40,246 bases of DNA from DSWT01 sp049975385 (GCA_049975385.1 JBNGDO010000030.1:1-40246), one strand, 5' to 3'; counted from the first letter of the stretch, positions 1-10,228 are shown. Notes: a model not told the origin generated them from the letters alone. Translations and numbers: made by a program.

Positions 1-13
1 CATATATACCTCC
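1..13 (-). promoter_or_regulatory. Start codon and ribosome-binding site of a gene leaving the window
   Basis: Read on the minus strand, GGAGG is followed by five bases (TATAT) and an ATG whose last base is position 1. Everything after the start codon lies outside the window, so the product is unknown. It would be the next gene after the upstream 6-phosphogluconate dehydrogenase, separated from it by about 50 bases holding a hairpin. Glucose-6-phosphate dehydrogenase (zwf) often follows gnd, but nothing here shows that. Confidence 0.55.
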
Positions 14-15
14 AA

Positions 16-43
16 TGCGGCGCACTCCGGAAAGTGCGCCGCA
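16..43 (-). other. Intercistronic hairpin
   Basis: Perfect 11-bp stem (TGCGGCGCACT / AGTGCGCCGCA) with a six-base loop, lying between the stop codon of the first gnd gene and the start codon at the window edge. There is no T-run after it on the minus strand, so a simple intrinsic terminator is unlikely. An mRNA-stability or processing hairpin inside an operon is more plausible. Confidence 0.55.
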
Positions 44-54
44 CCTGTAACCCA

Positions 55-1527
55 TTAAGCCGTATACGTCGACGATATCGCCGCTGCGCCGGAGCCGATC
101 CAGTCGGTGTGGAAAAACTCGCCGCGCGGTTTGTCCACGCGCTCGTAGGTGTGCGCGCCGAAGTAGTCGCGCTGCGCCTGGAGCAGGTTCTGCGGCAAGC
201 GCGCCCGGCGGTAGCCGTCGAAGAAGGTCAGCGCGCTCGACATCGCCGGAACGGGGATGCCCAATTCGACCGCTTTGGCGATGACGCGCCGCCACGCGGC
301 CTGCGCCTCCTCAACCTCAACTCTGAAGTAATCATCGAGCAGCAGGTTAGTCAAATCGGGGTCCTTGGCAAAGGCATCCTTGATCTTGCCCAGGAAGACG
401 GAGCGGATGATGCAGCCGCCGCGCCACATCAGCGCGATGCCGCCGTAGTTGAGGTGCCAACCGTATTCCGCCGCCGCCGCACGCATCAGCATGTAGCCTT
501 GCGTGTAGGACATGATCTTGGAGGCGTACAACGCGTCGTGCAAATCCTTGACAAACGCGGCCTTGGAAGCGCCAGCGTCTTTGTCGCCGTCGAAGGTCGC
601 CGACGGTCCGGTGAGGACTTTCTCCGCCTCCTTGCGCTCTTCGAGCAGCGCCGAGAGCGCGCGAGCAAAGACAGCTTCAACGATCAACGTCAGCGGGATG
701 CCCATCTCAAGCGCGGAGATGCCCGTCCATTTGCCGGTGCCCTTCTGCCCAGCGGTATCGAGGATTTTGTCCACAACGTATTCTCCGTCTTCATCCTTGA
801 AGGCCAGGATGTCGCGGGTGATCTCGATGAGGTACGAGTCCAGCTTGCCCTCGTTCCACTCGGCGAAGACCCGGTGCATTTCCTCGTTGCTCATGCCCAG
901 GCCCTCTTTCATCAACTGGTAAGCCTCGCAGATGAGCTGCATGTCGCCGTACTCGATGCCGTTGTGCACCATCTTGACGTAGTGGCCCGCGCCGTTCTCA
1001 CCGACCCAGTCGCAGCAGGGGACGCCGCCATCCACTTTAGCGGCCACGGCTTGGAAAATAGGCTTGACGTGCGGCCACGCCTCCGGCGACCCGCCCGGCA
1101 TGATCGAGGGTCCATTACGCGCGCCCTCCTCGCCGCCGGAGACGCCCGTGCCGATGTAGAGCAAGCCCTTCGACTCCACGTATTCAGCGCGACGCATCGT
1201 ATCGTTGTAGTTGGAGTTGCCACCGTCGATGATGATGTCGCCCGGATCCAGGTGCGGGATGAGCTTGTCGATAAAGGCATCTACCGGTTTGCCGGCTTTC
1301 ACCAGCAGCATCACCCGGCGCGGCGATTTCAGCATCCCCACCAATTCTTCGATGGAGTGCGCGCCGTAAATCTCGCGTCCCGCCGCGCTGCCGTTGATGA
1401 AGTCATCCACCTTCGATACGGTGCGGTTGAACACGGCCACCTTGAAGCCATGATCGCTCATATTCAACACCAAATTTTGCCCCATCACAGCCAAACCGAT
1501 GAGGCCGATATCTGCTTTTTTCGACAT
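55..1527 (-). CDS. gnd: 6-phosphogluconate dehydrogenase, decarboxylating, NADP-type
   Basis: A 490-residue protein of normal length for the long-form family. It oxidises and decarboxylates 6-phosphogluconate to ribulose 5-phosphate in the cytosolic oxidative pentose-phosphate pathway. Visible: N-terminal Rossmann motif GLAVMGQNL, NRT at the end of the second beta strand (the basic residue expected for NADP), IIIDGGNS, GTGVSGGEEGA, the catalytic stretch HYVKMVHNGIEYGDMQ, KGTGKWT, and the C-terminal QRDYFGAHTYER loop that closes the partner's active site. The start has a strong AGGAGG eight bases upstream. It is the last complete gene of the leftward cluster. A second, divergent gnd paralogue lies at 2117-3553. 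Confidence 0.97.
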   Translation of the reverse strand: MSKKADIGLIGLAVMGQNLVLNMSDHGFKVAVFNRTVSKVDDFINGSAAGREIYGAHSIEELVGMLKSPRRVMLLVKAGKPVDAFIDKLIPHLDPGDIIIDGGNSNYNDTMRRAEYVESKGLLYIGTGVSGGEEGARNGPSIMPGGSPEAWPHVKPIFQAVAAKVDGGVPCCDWVGENGAGHYVKMVHNGIEYGDMQLICEAYQLMKEGLGMSNEEMHRVFAEWNEGKLDSYLIEITRDILAFKDEDGEYVVDKILDTAGQKGTGKWTGISALEMGIPLTLIVEAVFARALSALLEERKEAEKVLTGPSATFDGDKDAGASKAAFVKDLHDALYASKIMSYTQGYMLMRAAAAEYGWHLNYGGIALMWRGGCIIRSVFLGKIKDAFAKDPDLTNLLLDDYFRVEVEEAQAAWRRVIAKAVELGIPVPAMSSALTFFDGYRRARLPQNLLQAQRDYFGAHTYERVDKPRGEFFHTDWIGSGAAAISSTYTA

Positions 1528-1553
1528 GTTTATTCCTCCTAGAGATTGATTTT

Positions 1554-1649
1554 TACGAATTGCGAATAGCGAATTGCGAATAGCGAATTACGAATGGTAT
1601 TGGAAATCTTGTTGGATTCACAAACATTCCGTAATTCGTTATCCGCTAT
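1554..1649. repeat. ATTCG word-repeat array, 3' side of the S23-type gene
   Basis: A run of degenerate GCGAATA/GCGAATT words at 1554-1595 is followed about 30 bases later by the complementary words at about 1629-1650, so the two arms can fold back imperfectly. The same words, in the ATTCG orientation, occur on the other side of the small gene at 2085-2125. The stop codon of the small gene lies at the inner edge of the array. Confidence 0.7.
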
Positions 1650-2057
1650 TCAATTTATCGAGCGTCGTTTCTTGTTAAGCTCAGTAACGAGTAACGCGAT
1701 CACTTCATCCAATAGCGACCAGCGATGCTCTAGCACATCTGACTTTAGTAGCGCTTCGGCGCGATAATACCACCCTTTGCTCTCCCGAGCGGAACCGAGT
1801 GCTATGCGCAGGAAATAATCACGGTCTTTGCTAAACCCACGCCCTTGTCCTTCTTCGATATTTGCGGAAATAGCGCCTGAACTACGAATCAGTTGTTGAG
1901 CTACAGCTCTGCCCAATGGATGTTCATTGAGTTTCTCACAATCTACCCAACACAAATTGTAGAGAAACAACGCTTTGCGATACCCCACAAAACTCCACTG
2001 TGGCTCTCGCCGCATCGCCTCTGGCACACCTTGCTCCCACTCCACATAGCTTACCAT
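1650..2057 (-). CDS. Four helix bundle protein, S23 (23S rRNA intervening-sequence) family
   Basis: A 135-residue protein of the S23/four-helix-bundle family. It is known from ORFs inside 23S rRNA intervening sequences and as free-standing genes; its molecular function is not settled. Diagnostic stretches are QLIRSSGAISANIEEGQGRG, DYFLRIALGSARESKGW, and a C-terminal helix with RWSLLDEVIALLVTEL. I place the start at 2057 (MVSYVEWE), preceded by GGAGTGGTG. The longer open frame to 2147 only translates the flanking ATTCG words and is probably not protein. It lies between two gnd genes, bounded on both sides by word repeats, so it may be an inserted cassette rather than part of the metabolic operon. 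Confidence 0.85.
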   Translation of the reverse strand: MVSYVEWEQGVPEAMRREPQWSFVGYRKALFLYNLCWVDCEKLNEHPLGRAVAQQLIRSSGAISANIEEGQGRGFSKDRDYFLRIALGSARESKGWYYRAEALLKSDVLEHRWSLLDEVIALLVTELNKKRRSIN

Positions 2058-2084
2058 CACCACTCCATCCGCCGCACTCCGTGA

Positions 2085-2125
2085 CTCGTAATTCGTGATT
2101 CGTAATTCGTAATTCGCTATTCGCT
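2085..2125. repeat. ATTCG word-repeat array, 5' side of the S23-type gene
   Basis: Tandem degenerate copies of CGTAATT/CGTGATT. The array overlaps the stop codon and last residues of the upstream gnd paralogue, which ends at 2117, and stops just before the ribosome-binding site of the S23-type gene. Similar words occur at 1554-1649 and 28105-28137. Confidence 0.7.
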
Positions 2126-3553
2126 TGCTTTCCCCATCCCCGCCCAATCCGTATGAAACGATCCTTCCCGGTCGATGCGGCGGTAAGTGTGCGCGCCGAA
2201 GTAGTCACGTTGGGATTGGAGCAGGTTGGCGGGAAGCCGTTCACTGCGGTAGGCGTCGAAGTAGGCCAGCGCGGAACTGAAAACGGGCACGGGGATGCCG
2301 TTGGCGGTCGCGTAACAGATCACCTGGCGCAGCGCATCCTGTCGCGCTTCGACGGCCTTGCCCAGGTCAGCATCCAGCAGCAGGTTGGGCAGGTTGGCAT
2401 CCCGTGCAAAGGCCGCGGTGATCTTGTTGAGGAATTGCGCGCGGATGATGCAGCCGCCGCGCCAGATTTTGGCGATTTCACCGTGATTCAGGTCATAGTC
2501 GTATTCCTCGCTGGCAGCGCGCAGCACGCCAAAGCCCTGTGCATACGAACAAATTTTGGCCGCGTACATCGCCCGCTCCATCGTATCCACAAAGGCATCC
2601 ACGTCACCGTCAAATACGGGTTGTGGCCCGCTGAGGGCTTTCGACGCGCGCACGCGTTCCTCTTTGTAGGACGAGAGCATCCGCGCTTCCACTGCCGCGC
2701 TGATCATCGGCGCTGCCGCACCCAGATCGAGCGCGCTCTGCGACGTCCACTTGCCGGTGCCTTTGTGCTGCGCCTCGTCGAGGATCATATCCACCAGCGG
2801 CTCGCCCGTCTCCTCATCCAGGGTAGCGAAGATGTCGCGGGTGATTTCGATAAGGTACGATTGCAGGTCGCCCTCGTTCCAGCGTCCGAAGATGTCGTGC
2901 AACTGCGCTGCGGGCAGCCCAAGACCGCGATGCAACACGTCGTAGGTTTCGGCGATGAGCTGCATGTCGCCGTACTCGATGCCGTTGTGGACCATCTTGA
3001 CGAAATGCCCCGCCCCCTGTGGCCCGATGTAGGCCACGCACGGGCTCAACGTCCCATCCGGCTCGGTGACCTTGGCGGCAATCGCCTCGAAAATCGGGCG
3101 GACCAGCGACCAGGCTTTCGGATCGCCGCCGGGCATAATCGATGGCCCCCATAGCGCGCCGTACTCGCCGCCGCTCACGCCCGTTCCAAGGTAGCAAATA
3201 CCATCGGCATCCAGTGCAGCAGCGCGGCGTTCCGTGTCGCGGAAGTGCGAGTTGCCGCCATCGATCAACAGGTCGCCGCGATCCAGCGCGGGCCGCAGCC
3301 CAGCGATGACGGCATCCACCGGCTTGCCCGCCGGCACCATCATCAGGATTTTGCGGGGGCGCTCCAGCAAGCCAAAGAAATCGCCCAAAATCTGGTAGCC
3401 CACAGCCTTGCCATCGCCTGCCGCGTTCAACGCCATAACCTTGCCGGCATCCAGGTCGTAGCCGGCCACGCGAAACTCATGGCGCGCCATGTTCAGCGCC
3501 AGCATCCGGCCCATCACACCCAGTCCCACAATACCGATGTCCGCTTTCTGCAT
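2117..3553 (-). CDS. gnd: 6-phosphogluconate dehydrogenase paralogue, possibly NAD-preferring
   Basis: A 478-residue long-form 6-phosphogluconate dehydrogenase with all core motifs: GLGVMGRML, LLIDGGNSHF, GTGVSGGEYGA, HFVKMVHNGIEYGDMQ, HKGTGKWTSQSALDLG, QRDYFGAHTYRRID. The second beta strand ends YDLD, where the NADP-type paralogue at 55-1527 has FNRT. An acidic residue there usually favours NAD over NADP, so this copy may make NADH; that is inference from the fold. It starts 12 bases after the stop of the Gfo/Idh gene, with GGGGGAT five bases before the ATG overlapping that stop region, which implies co-translation. The last residues run into a word-repeat array. Confidence 0.96.
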   Translation of the reverse strand: MQKADIGIVGLGVMGRMLALNMARHEFRVAGYDLDAGKVMALNAAGDGKAVGYQILGDFFGLLERPRKILMMVPAGKPVDAVIAGLRPALDRGDLLIDGGNSHFRDTERRAAALDADGICYLGTGVSGGEYGALWGPSIMPGGDPKAWSLVRPIFEAIAAKVTEPDGTLSPCVAYIGPQGAGHFVKMVHNGIEYGDMQLIAETYDVLHRGLGLPAAQLHDIFGRWNEGDLQSYLIEITRDIFATLDEETGEPLVDMILDEAQHKGTGKWTSQSALDLGAAAPMISAAVEARMLSSYKEERVRASKALSGPQPVFDGDVDAFVDTMERAMYAAKICSYAQGFGVLRAASEEYDYDLNHGEIAKIWRGGCIIRAQFLNKITAAFARDANLPNLLLDADLGKAVEARQDALRQVICYATANGIPVPVFSSALAYFDAYRSERLPANLLQSQRDYFGAHTYRRIDREGSFHTDWAGMGKASE

Positions 3554-3565
3554 AAAAATCCCCCG

Positions 3566-4720
3566 TTAGTTAAACGACTTTCCCATGTCGGTTTCTGTCA
3601 CGTCCTTTACTTCTTTCTGGAAAGTCGAAGTGGCGATGAGTTCTTGTAGCTTGGCTTCATAGGCCACGCCGTCGAGCGGAACCTCCACAGGCTGACCGGT
3701 AAACGTCGAATACAACATCGCGTTGGCCAGTTCGACCGAGTGGATGCCTTCCTCGGCGGGAGCGATGAGCGGCGCGCCGGTCAGAATCGCGTCGGCGAAG
3801 TTCTCCAGAATCTCCGCGTGTTGCCCGCCGTGGTTGTCGAAGGTGAACGTCTCGACTTCGAAAGGCGGCCGCGCGAAGGATTGCTCGGACGTGCGCAGGA
3901 ACTCCGCCGCCGGCACCAGGTTGCGCGTGAAGATGATCTGATCGCCCTCGTAAACCAGCTTGCCGTTGTCCGCCGCGATTTCCAGCCGGTTGGTGCCCGG
4001 CGCTTCGCCTGTAGAGGTGACAAACAGGCCCGTGCAGCCGCCGGGATATTCCAGGAAAGCCGTGACCTCGTCCTCCACCTCGATGGTGTGGCGCTTACCG
4101 ATGTCGCAGAAGCCGTGGACCTTTTCCGGCATCCCGGTGATCCATTGCAGCAGGTCGAGGTTGTGCGGGCACTGGTTGAGCAGCACGCCGCCGCCCTCGC
4201 CGCCCCAAGTCGCCCGCCAGCCGCCGGAATCGTAGTAGGCCTGCGTGCGGAACCAGTTGGTGATGATCCAATTGACGCGCAGCAAGTCGCCGAGTTCGCC
4301 GGACTGCACCAGTTCCCGAATCTTCTGATAGAACGGATCGGTGCGCTGGTTGAACATCGCTGCAAACACCATCTGCGGATTGCGTTTGTGAGCAGCGATC
4401 AACCGCTCGCAGTCGGCCTTGTGGACGGAGATGGGCTTCTCGACGAGGACGTGATGCCCCGCATCCATCGCCGCGATGCCGATGGTCGTGTGCGCATAGT
4501 GCGGCGTGCCGATGATGACCGCATCGCAGACCTTGTCGGCCAGCAGCGCGTCCGAATTGTAGTAGGCTTTGACGCCGTAGTTAGCCGCCGCCGCGTCCGC
4601 CTTTTCCGGCACGATGTCGCAGACAGCGGTGAGTTGCACCTTGGGCTGACTCTCGATGTTGCGCAGGTGCAAATTGCCAATGTTACCAATGCCGATGACG
4701 GCGAGTCGTACTTTGTCCAT
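3566..4720 (-). CDS. Gfo/Idh/MocA-family NAD(P)-dependent oxidoreductase
   Basis: 384 residues. The N-terminal Rossmann domain starts VRLAVIGIGNIGNLHL, the signature VEKPISVHKADC follows at about 95-110, and the C-terminal alpha/beta domain contains LLNQCPHNLDLLQWITG, which carries the family's catalytic His. The family oxidises or reduces sugars, inositols and sugar acids; the substrate cannot be read from sequence. The start has AGGAG spaced eight bases from the ATG. It lies 83 bases after the LarA-like gene and 12 bases before a gnd gene, all in one direction, which points to sugar or sugar-acid catabolism feeding the pentose-phosphate route. Confidence 0.94.
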   Translation of the reverse strand: MDKVRLAVIGIGNIGNLHLRNIESQPKVQLTAVCDIVPEKADAAAANYGVKAYYNSDALLADKVCDAVIIGTPHYAHTTIGIAAMDAGHHVLVEKPISVHKADCERLIAAHKRNPQMVFAAMFNQRTDPFYQKIRELVQSGELGDLLRVNWIITNWFRTQAYYDSGGWRATWGGEGGGVLLNQCPHNLDLLQWITGMPEKVHGFCDIGKRHTIEVEDEVTAFLEYPGGCTGLFVTSTGEAPGTNRLEIAADNGKLVYEGDQIIFTRNLVPAAEFLRTSEQSFARPPFEVETFTFDNHGGQHAEILENFADAILTGAPLIAPAEEGIHSVELANAMLYSTFTGQPVEVPLDGVAYEAKLQELIATSTFQKEVKDVTETDMGKSFN

Positions 4721-4803
4721 GATTTACTCCTTCTGATCGTTTATTCAGATTACACGCGGACGGATCCGCACACTTTTCTCTCTGTATCCAGTGTGATCGC
4801 TTG

Positions 4804-6066
<1,263 letters not shown>

Positions 6067-6093
6067 AACCACCTCCATTAACACTTACCCAGA

Positions 6094-6122
6094 ATTATAG
6101 TCCAAAATAGTCCAAAATAAAA
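6094..6122 (-). promoter_or_regulatory. Candidate promoter of the LarA-like gene
   Basis: On the minus strand a perfect TATAAT (6099-6094) sits about 28 bases before the start codon, with a poor -35 (TTTTAT) 17 bases upstream. A tandem TTTTGGACTAT repeat overlaps the spacer and could be a binding site. The -10 is convincing, the -35 is not. Confidence 0.4.
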
Positions 6123-6147
6123 AGGAGCATAAGTGCGTTTTGGGTCT

Positions 6148-6184
6148 GGTGTTAAGAGCGAAGCTGAGCTTCGCCCTTAACACC
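6148..6184 (-). terminator. Hairpin downstream of the pectate-lyase-like gene
   Basis: An 18-bp stem around a single central base. As minus-strand RNA every position pairs, including one G-U. It starts about 54 bases after the stop codon of the pectate-lyase-like gene. No T-run follows, so if it terminates it is not a canonical intrinsic terminator. It separates the secreted-enzyme gene from the LarA-like gene. Confidence 0.45.
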
Positions 6185-6237
6185 GTGATCAACGCGCCAC
6201 AAACTGCGGTAGCTCGCCACCAAACTACAGTGACGAC

Positions 6238-9200
6238 TTACGGACAGAATTCAAACGCGCCCAGGTCCGGCGCAGCGCCGCAGTACGGAAGATCGACGTC
6301 CATGCCTGCGTCAATCAGATCACTACCCGCGACGAGCCGGGCGAAGTCGTTATCCGGCAGACTGCCATCGGCCTGGCGCGGCGCCTTAGCCAGCGTCTCG
6401 TCGAGGCTGAGGAAGTCGGTGATCATCGCCGTCACGGTAAGCGTCCAACTGTTGTAGTCCTGGACGGAGTCCGCGACGATGTTGGTGTCTGCTGTCACCG
6501 GGTCAAAGCTGACGTTGTTATGTAATACGTGATGGCTGCCATCGTTGGGCGTTTCATTGAACGAGAAGTTGATGAGGTTACCCCACGCGACCGAGTTGTA
6601 GATGGTGATACCGCTCATGTTGTGGTTCTGGTCGAAGCCCTTGCCGCTCTCGTAGGCGTTGTCGAAGGCGATGCAGTTCCTGAGAATGTGCGACGCGTTG
6701 TCGTAGTTGCCGCCCACCTTGAAGCCGTTGCCGTTGCCGCCCCAGGTAGCCGGGTTGCCAAAGAGCGTCCTGTCGCCATTGTGCCACGTCCACGAACTGT
6801 CGATGGTGACCGGGTAATCTGTGTCAAACAGATCCCAGCCATCGTCCGCGTTCTCCCAGGCCCGGCAACCGGTGAAACTGTTGCCCTTCCCGGCGTGCAG
6901 CTTACAGGCAAAGCCATCGGCATTCGAGCCGTTGGTAGCCTCGTCGAAGTTACGGTACGAGTCACAGTTGATAATCTGGTTATAAGCCGCCAACGTGCCG
7001 TTCGGATTGACGGAGGAACTCCCCAAACCGATCTGCAAACCGGTGTCTTGGTTGTGGTGCATGACGCAGTTCTCGACGATGTTGTAGCTGCCATCGATCT
7101 TGATCGCGTTATCCTGCGCGTATTGGATCTCCAGCCCCTTCAGGTGCCAGAATTTGCCGGTGATGACGAACCCGCGCGCCCCGGCAGGTGAGCCGGAGAA
7201 GTCGAGCACCGGCTGTTCGCCGGGATAGGCCCAGATCTTGTACATATTGACGAAATTACCACTTTGCGTCAGGCTGATCGTCTGGGTATGAGAGTAAACG
7301 CCACCGCGCATGTAGACTGTCTGTCCTGCCACGATGACGGAAAGAGCCTGATCTAACGTGGCGAACGGTTCATCAAGCGTGCCGGGATTGTCGTCGTTGC
7401 CATCCGGCGCCACATACAGCGGGTCTACGACGACGGGAATGGGCGGGTAGTTCTTGAGCACCAGCGGTAGGTAGGTGAGGTATGACACAAACGTAGCTGT
7501 GACGCTCTGTGCTGCATCCATCGTCACCTCACACGTATCAAGATCGCTGCATCCGGCACCATCCCATCCCTTGAACCACGAGCGCGGATCGGCAACGGCA
7601 GAAAGTGTGACGACACCCCCCATCGTGGCGGAGCACGTCTCCCCACAGTCGATGCCCGGCGGTTCGCTGGTGACCGTCCCCGACCCGTTACCCGCCTTGA
7701 TGACCGTGAGCGGGTAGGTCAGGTAAGTGAACGTCGCGGTGACACTCTTGGAGGTGTCTACCGTCACATAGCATGGCCCGGTACCGCTGCACGCCCCTTC
7801 CCATCCCGTGAACTCTGAGAAGGGACCCGGGGTGGCGACGAGCGTCACCGGAATTGCGGCCGACTCGGTCGTGAAGTAGGCCGAGCAAGTGTCTCCGCAG
7901 TCAATGCCCGGCGGGGTACTGGTGATAACGCCCGTACCCGTGCCGATTTTGTAGACGATGAGCATCGGGCTGCTTTCGGAAGCGAAGACGGCCTCAACTT
8001 CCCTGGCCTCGTCCATCGTGATCACACAGTCACCCGTGCCGCTGCACGCGCCCAACCATCCGGCAAACGTATCACCGGCGTCTGGGGTGGCAGTGAGCGT
8101 CACCACAGTGCCTTCTGCCAGGACAGCCGAGCAGGTAGCGCCACAGTCAATGAGACCTGCCGGGTCGCTGGTCACAATGCCACTGCCCGATCCCGACTTC
8201 GTCACCGTGAGTGGATACATCGGAACGAGGGAGTCCACCCAGACGTCATCGAAGTCCGCAGTGGAATCAAGCGTGCCAAATCCGATCCTGCCCCAGGTGT
8301 ACGGTGGAACGCCGCCCGCGTCGTCGTCGGTCGTGGTATAAACAAGTGTGCCGTTGATGTAACCGCGCAACTCATTCCCCACGACCTCGAACGTCGCCGT
8401 GTACCACTCTCCGGTCGCGATGCCGGCATTTGCGCTTCCCAGTCCGGTCGAGCCACTGCCGACCATCTTTTTGAACTCGATCTTGCCGTTATCGGCGCGC
8501 ACAGCCATAAAAAAGTAGTAGTGCTCAACGTCCTGATAGCGCGCGATGAGCTTGCCGTATTTGCTCCCCGGTTTGACCCTGGCCTGGAAGGCGTAGTCCG
8601 TCCAGTTGGGCGCGCCTACCACGGAACGATCGTAGCCGCTGGTGTCGCTCTGGCGGTAGATCGTGTTTCCATCACCTTCGACAACCGTTGACCAGTCGCC
8701 ATCCACCACCGTCCACTTGCCCGAACCGCTCTCGAAGTCGTCGGTGAACGGCAGCGTGAAGTAGAACTCAAACTCTGCGGTGATTGTGATCGCATCATCC
8801 ACCGTCACGACACAGTCCCCGTCGCCGCTACACCCGCCGCCACTCCAGCCGGCAAAGCCAGAATTCGCACCCGGCGTAGCCGTCAGCGTGACGGTTTCCC
8901 CGTAGCCAAATTCGGCCGAGCAGGTCGCGCCACACGCGATGCCTGCCGGATCGCTGGCCACGGAACCTGTGCCACTGCCTGTCTTGACGACGGACAACGT
9001 CTGGATCAGCGCCATAAAGCGCGCCTCAACCGTCGTGGCATCCTCCAGCGTCACAACGCACGCGTCCGTGCCGCTGCATCCCGCGCCGCTCCAACCCGCA
9101 AAGACCGAGTTCCCGTCGGCGACCGCCGTCAGCGTGACAACCGTGCCGTAGGGATAATCGGCGGTACAGCTCGTACCGCAGTCGATACCTGCTGGGTCGC

Positions 9201-10128
9201 TGGTGACGAGGCCAGCACCATTGCCTGTCTTGGCGACGGTCAACGTCTGCGTCAGCGATTGGAACGTGGCGACGACATCGGTATCCGCAAGCATTGTCAC
9301 GATGCAATCACCCGTACCGCTACAGCCTCCGCCACTCCAGCCGGTGAAGATTGAATCAACATCGGCGGTCGCTGTAAGTGTGACAACCGTGCCCGCATCG
9401 AATTCTGCGGTGCAGGTTATGCCGCAGTCAATGCCTGCCGGATCGCTGGTAACGTTACCGTCACCATTGCCAGCTTTTGTCACATTGAGATCAAACGGCC
9501 CTAACATAAACGTCGCTGTGACCATGGTGTCCGCATTCATCATGAGGACACAGTCACCTGTACCACTGCACGCGCCACTCCAACCGACGAACGTTGAACC
9601 TACGTCAGCGGCAGCAGTAAGGGTTACGGTGGCGCCGGTACTAAAGCCTGCCGCGCAGGCTGTGCCACAGTCGATGCCGGCCGGTTCGCTGGTGACCGTG
9701 CCACTGCCCTCGCCATCCGTGTAAACGACGAGTGTTGGCTCGCTCGGCGCCGAGAACACCGCAGTGACATCCTTAGCCGCGTCCATCGTGACGAGACATT
9801 CGCCCGCACCACTGCACGCGCCCATCCAGCCCACAAAGCTATCGCCCGAATCGGGCGTTGCCGTCAACGAGACGACCGTGCCGGCGGCGAAGCCGGCCGT
9901 GCAGGTCACGCCACAGTCGATGCCTTCCGGGACGCTGGTCACGGTTCCATTGCCCGATCCCGCCTTGCTTACTGTTAAACCAAAGATGCTGAGATCCGTG
10001 ACGAGGACATCGTCGAACTGGACATCGCCTTCGTATGAGCCTAACGCACACTGGCCCGAGAGAAAGGGAGTAACAGTATCTGTGACGGTAAGAACCGCGG
10101 TATCATCCACGTAAGCGCGCAACGTGGT
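6238..10128 (-). CDS. Secreted PL9-type pectate-lyase-like protein with InlB-like repeats, C-terminal part
   Basis: C-terminal part, open up to the scaffold gap; residue numbers count from the Met at 10122. Five InlB-like repeats (about 47-450) each carry CG..C and C...C cysteine pairs and end in TATF or a variant. A jelly-roll-like domain follows (about 455-635), then three more repeats (about 637-880) and a right-handed beta-helix (about 900-1294). The helix matches polysaccharide lyase family 9: Asp1069 in NADGFACK, Asp1093, Asp1094 and Asp1097 in ENADDGWDLFD have exactly the spacing of the Pel9A calcium ligands (209, 233, 234, 237), and Lys1135 in GNGFKVGG fits the catalytic base. It likely cleaves polygalacturonate outside the cell. 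The remainder of the gene is at 10229-11351. Confidence 0.88.
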   Translation of the reverse strand, partial: TTLRAYVDDTAVLTVTDTVTPFLSGQCALGSYEGDVQFDDVLVTDLSIFGLTVSKAGSGNGTVTSVPEGIDCGVTCTAGFAAGTVVSLTATPDSGDSFVGWMGACSGAGECLVTMDAAKDVTAVFSAPSEPTLVVYTDGEGSGTVTSEPAGIDCGTACAAGFSTGATVTLTAAADVGSTFVGWSGACSGTGDCVLMMNADTMVTATFMLGPFDLNVTKAGNGDGNVTSDPAGIDCGITCTAEFDAGTVVTLTATADVDSIFTGWSGGGCSGTGDCIVTMLADTDVVATFQSLTQTLTVAKTGNGAGLVTSDPAGIDCGTSCTADYPYGTVVTLTAVADGNSVFAGWSGAGCSGTDACVVTLEDATTVEARFMALIQTLSVVKTGSGTGSVASDPAGIACGATCSAEFGYGETVTLTATPGANSGFAGWSGGGCSGDGDCVVTVDDAITITAEFEFYFTLPFTDDFESGSGKWTVVDGDWSTVVEGDGNTIYRQSDTSGYDRSVVGAPNWTDYAFQARVKPGSKYGKLIARYQDVEHYYFFMAVRADNGKIEFKKMVGSGSTGLGSANAGIATGEWYTATFEVVGNELRGYINGTLVYTTTDDDAGGVPPYTWGRIGFGTLDSTADFDDVWVDSLVPMYPLTVTKSGSGSGIVTSDPAGLIDCGATCSAVLAEGTVVTLTATPDAGDTFAGWLGACSGTGDCVITMDEAREVEAVFASESSPMLIVYKIGTGTGVITSTPPGIDCGDTCSAYFTTESAAIPVTLVATPGPFSEFTGWEGACSGTGPCYVTVDTSKSVTATFTYLTYPLTVIKAGNGSGTVTSEPPGIDCGETCSATMGGVVTLSAVADPRSWFKGWDGAGCSDLDTCEVTMDAAQSVTATFVSYLTYLPLVLKNYPPIPVVVDPLYVAPDGNDDNPGTLDEPFATLDQALSVIVAGQTVYMRGGVYSHTQTISLTQSGNFVNMYKIWAYPGEQPVLDFSGSPAGARGFVITGKFWHLKGLEIQYAQDNAIKIDGSYNIVENCVMHHNQDTGLQIGLGSSSVNPNGTLAAYNQIINCDSYRNFDEATNGSNADGFACKLHAGKGNSFTGCRAWENADDGWDLFDTDYPVTIDSSWTWHNGDRTLFGNPATWGGNGNGFKVGGNYDNASHILRNCIAFDNAYESGKGFDQNHNMSGITIYNSVAWGNLINFSFNETPNDGSHHVLHNNVSFDPVTADTNIVADSVQDYNSWTLTVTAMITDFLSLDETLAKAPRQADGSLPDNDFARLVAGSDLIDAGMDVDLPYCGAAPDLGAFEFCP

Positions 10129-10228
10129 NNNNNNNNNNNNNNNNNNNNNNNNNNNNNNNNNNNNNNNNNNNNNNNNNNNNNNNNNNNNNNNNNNNNNNNN
10201 NNNNNNNNNNNNNNNNNNNNNNNNNNNN
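10129..10228. other. Scaffold gap of 100 N flanked by a 55-bp identical overlap
   Basis: The 55 bases before the gap (10074-10128) are identical to the 55 bases after it (10229-10283). Deleting the Ns together with one copy (155 bp) restores one continuous reading frame across the pectate-lyase-like gene. The Ns therefore probably represent no missing DNA. Confidence 0.9.

Noticed and set aside
16..43. Hairpin read as an intrinsic terminator
   Set aside because: No T-run follows, and a ribosome site and start codon of a further gene follow directly, suggesting transcription continues.
34..1542. 502-codon plus-strand ORF opposite the first gnd gene
   Set aside because: It is the antisense shadow of a well-conserved enzyme in GC-rich DNA, with no recognisable domain. 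The same applies to long plus-strand ORFs at 2153-3154, 3740-5056 and 13668-15011.
2058..2147. N-terminal extension of the S23-type protein
   Set aside because: It only translates ATTCG word repeats; the internal ATG with GGAG matches the family start.
6600..10000. InlB-like repeats taken as evidence of a host-invasion adhesin
   Set aside because: These repeats are common stalk modules in environmental bacteria, and the catalytic domain is a polysaccharide lyase.
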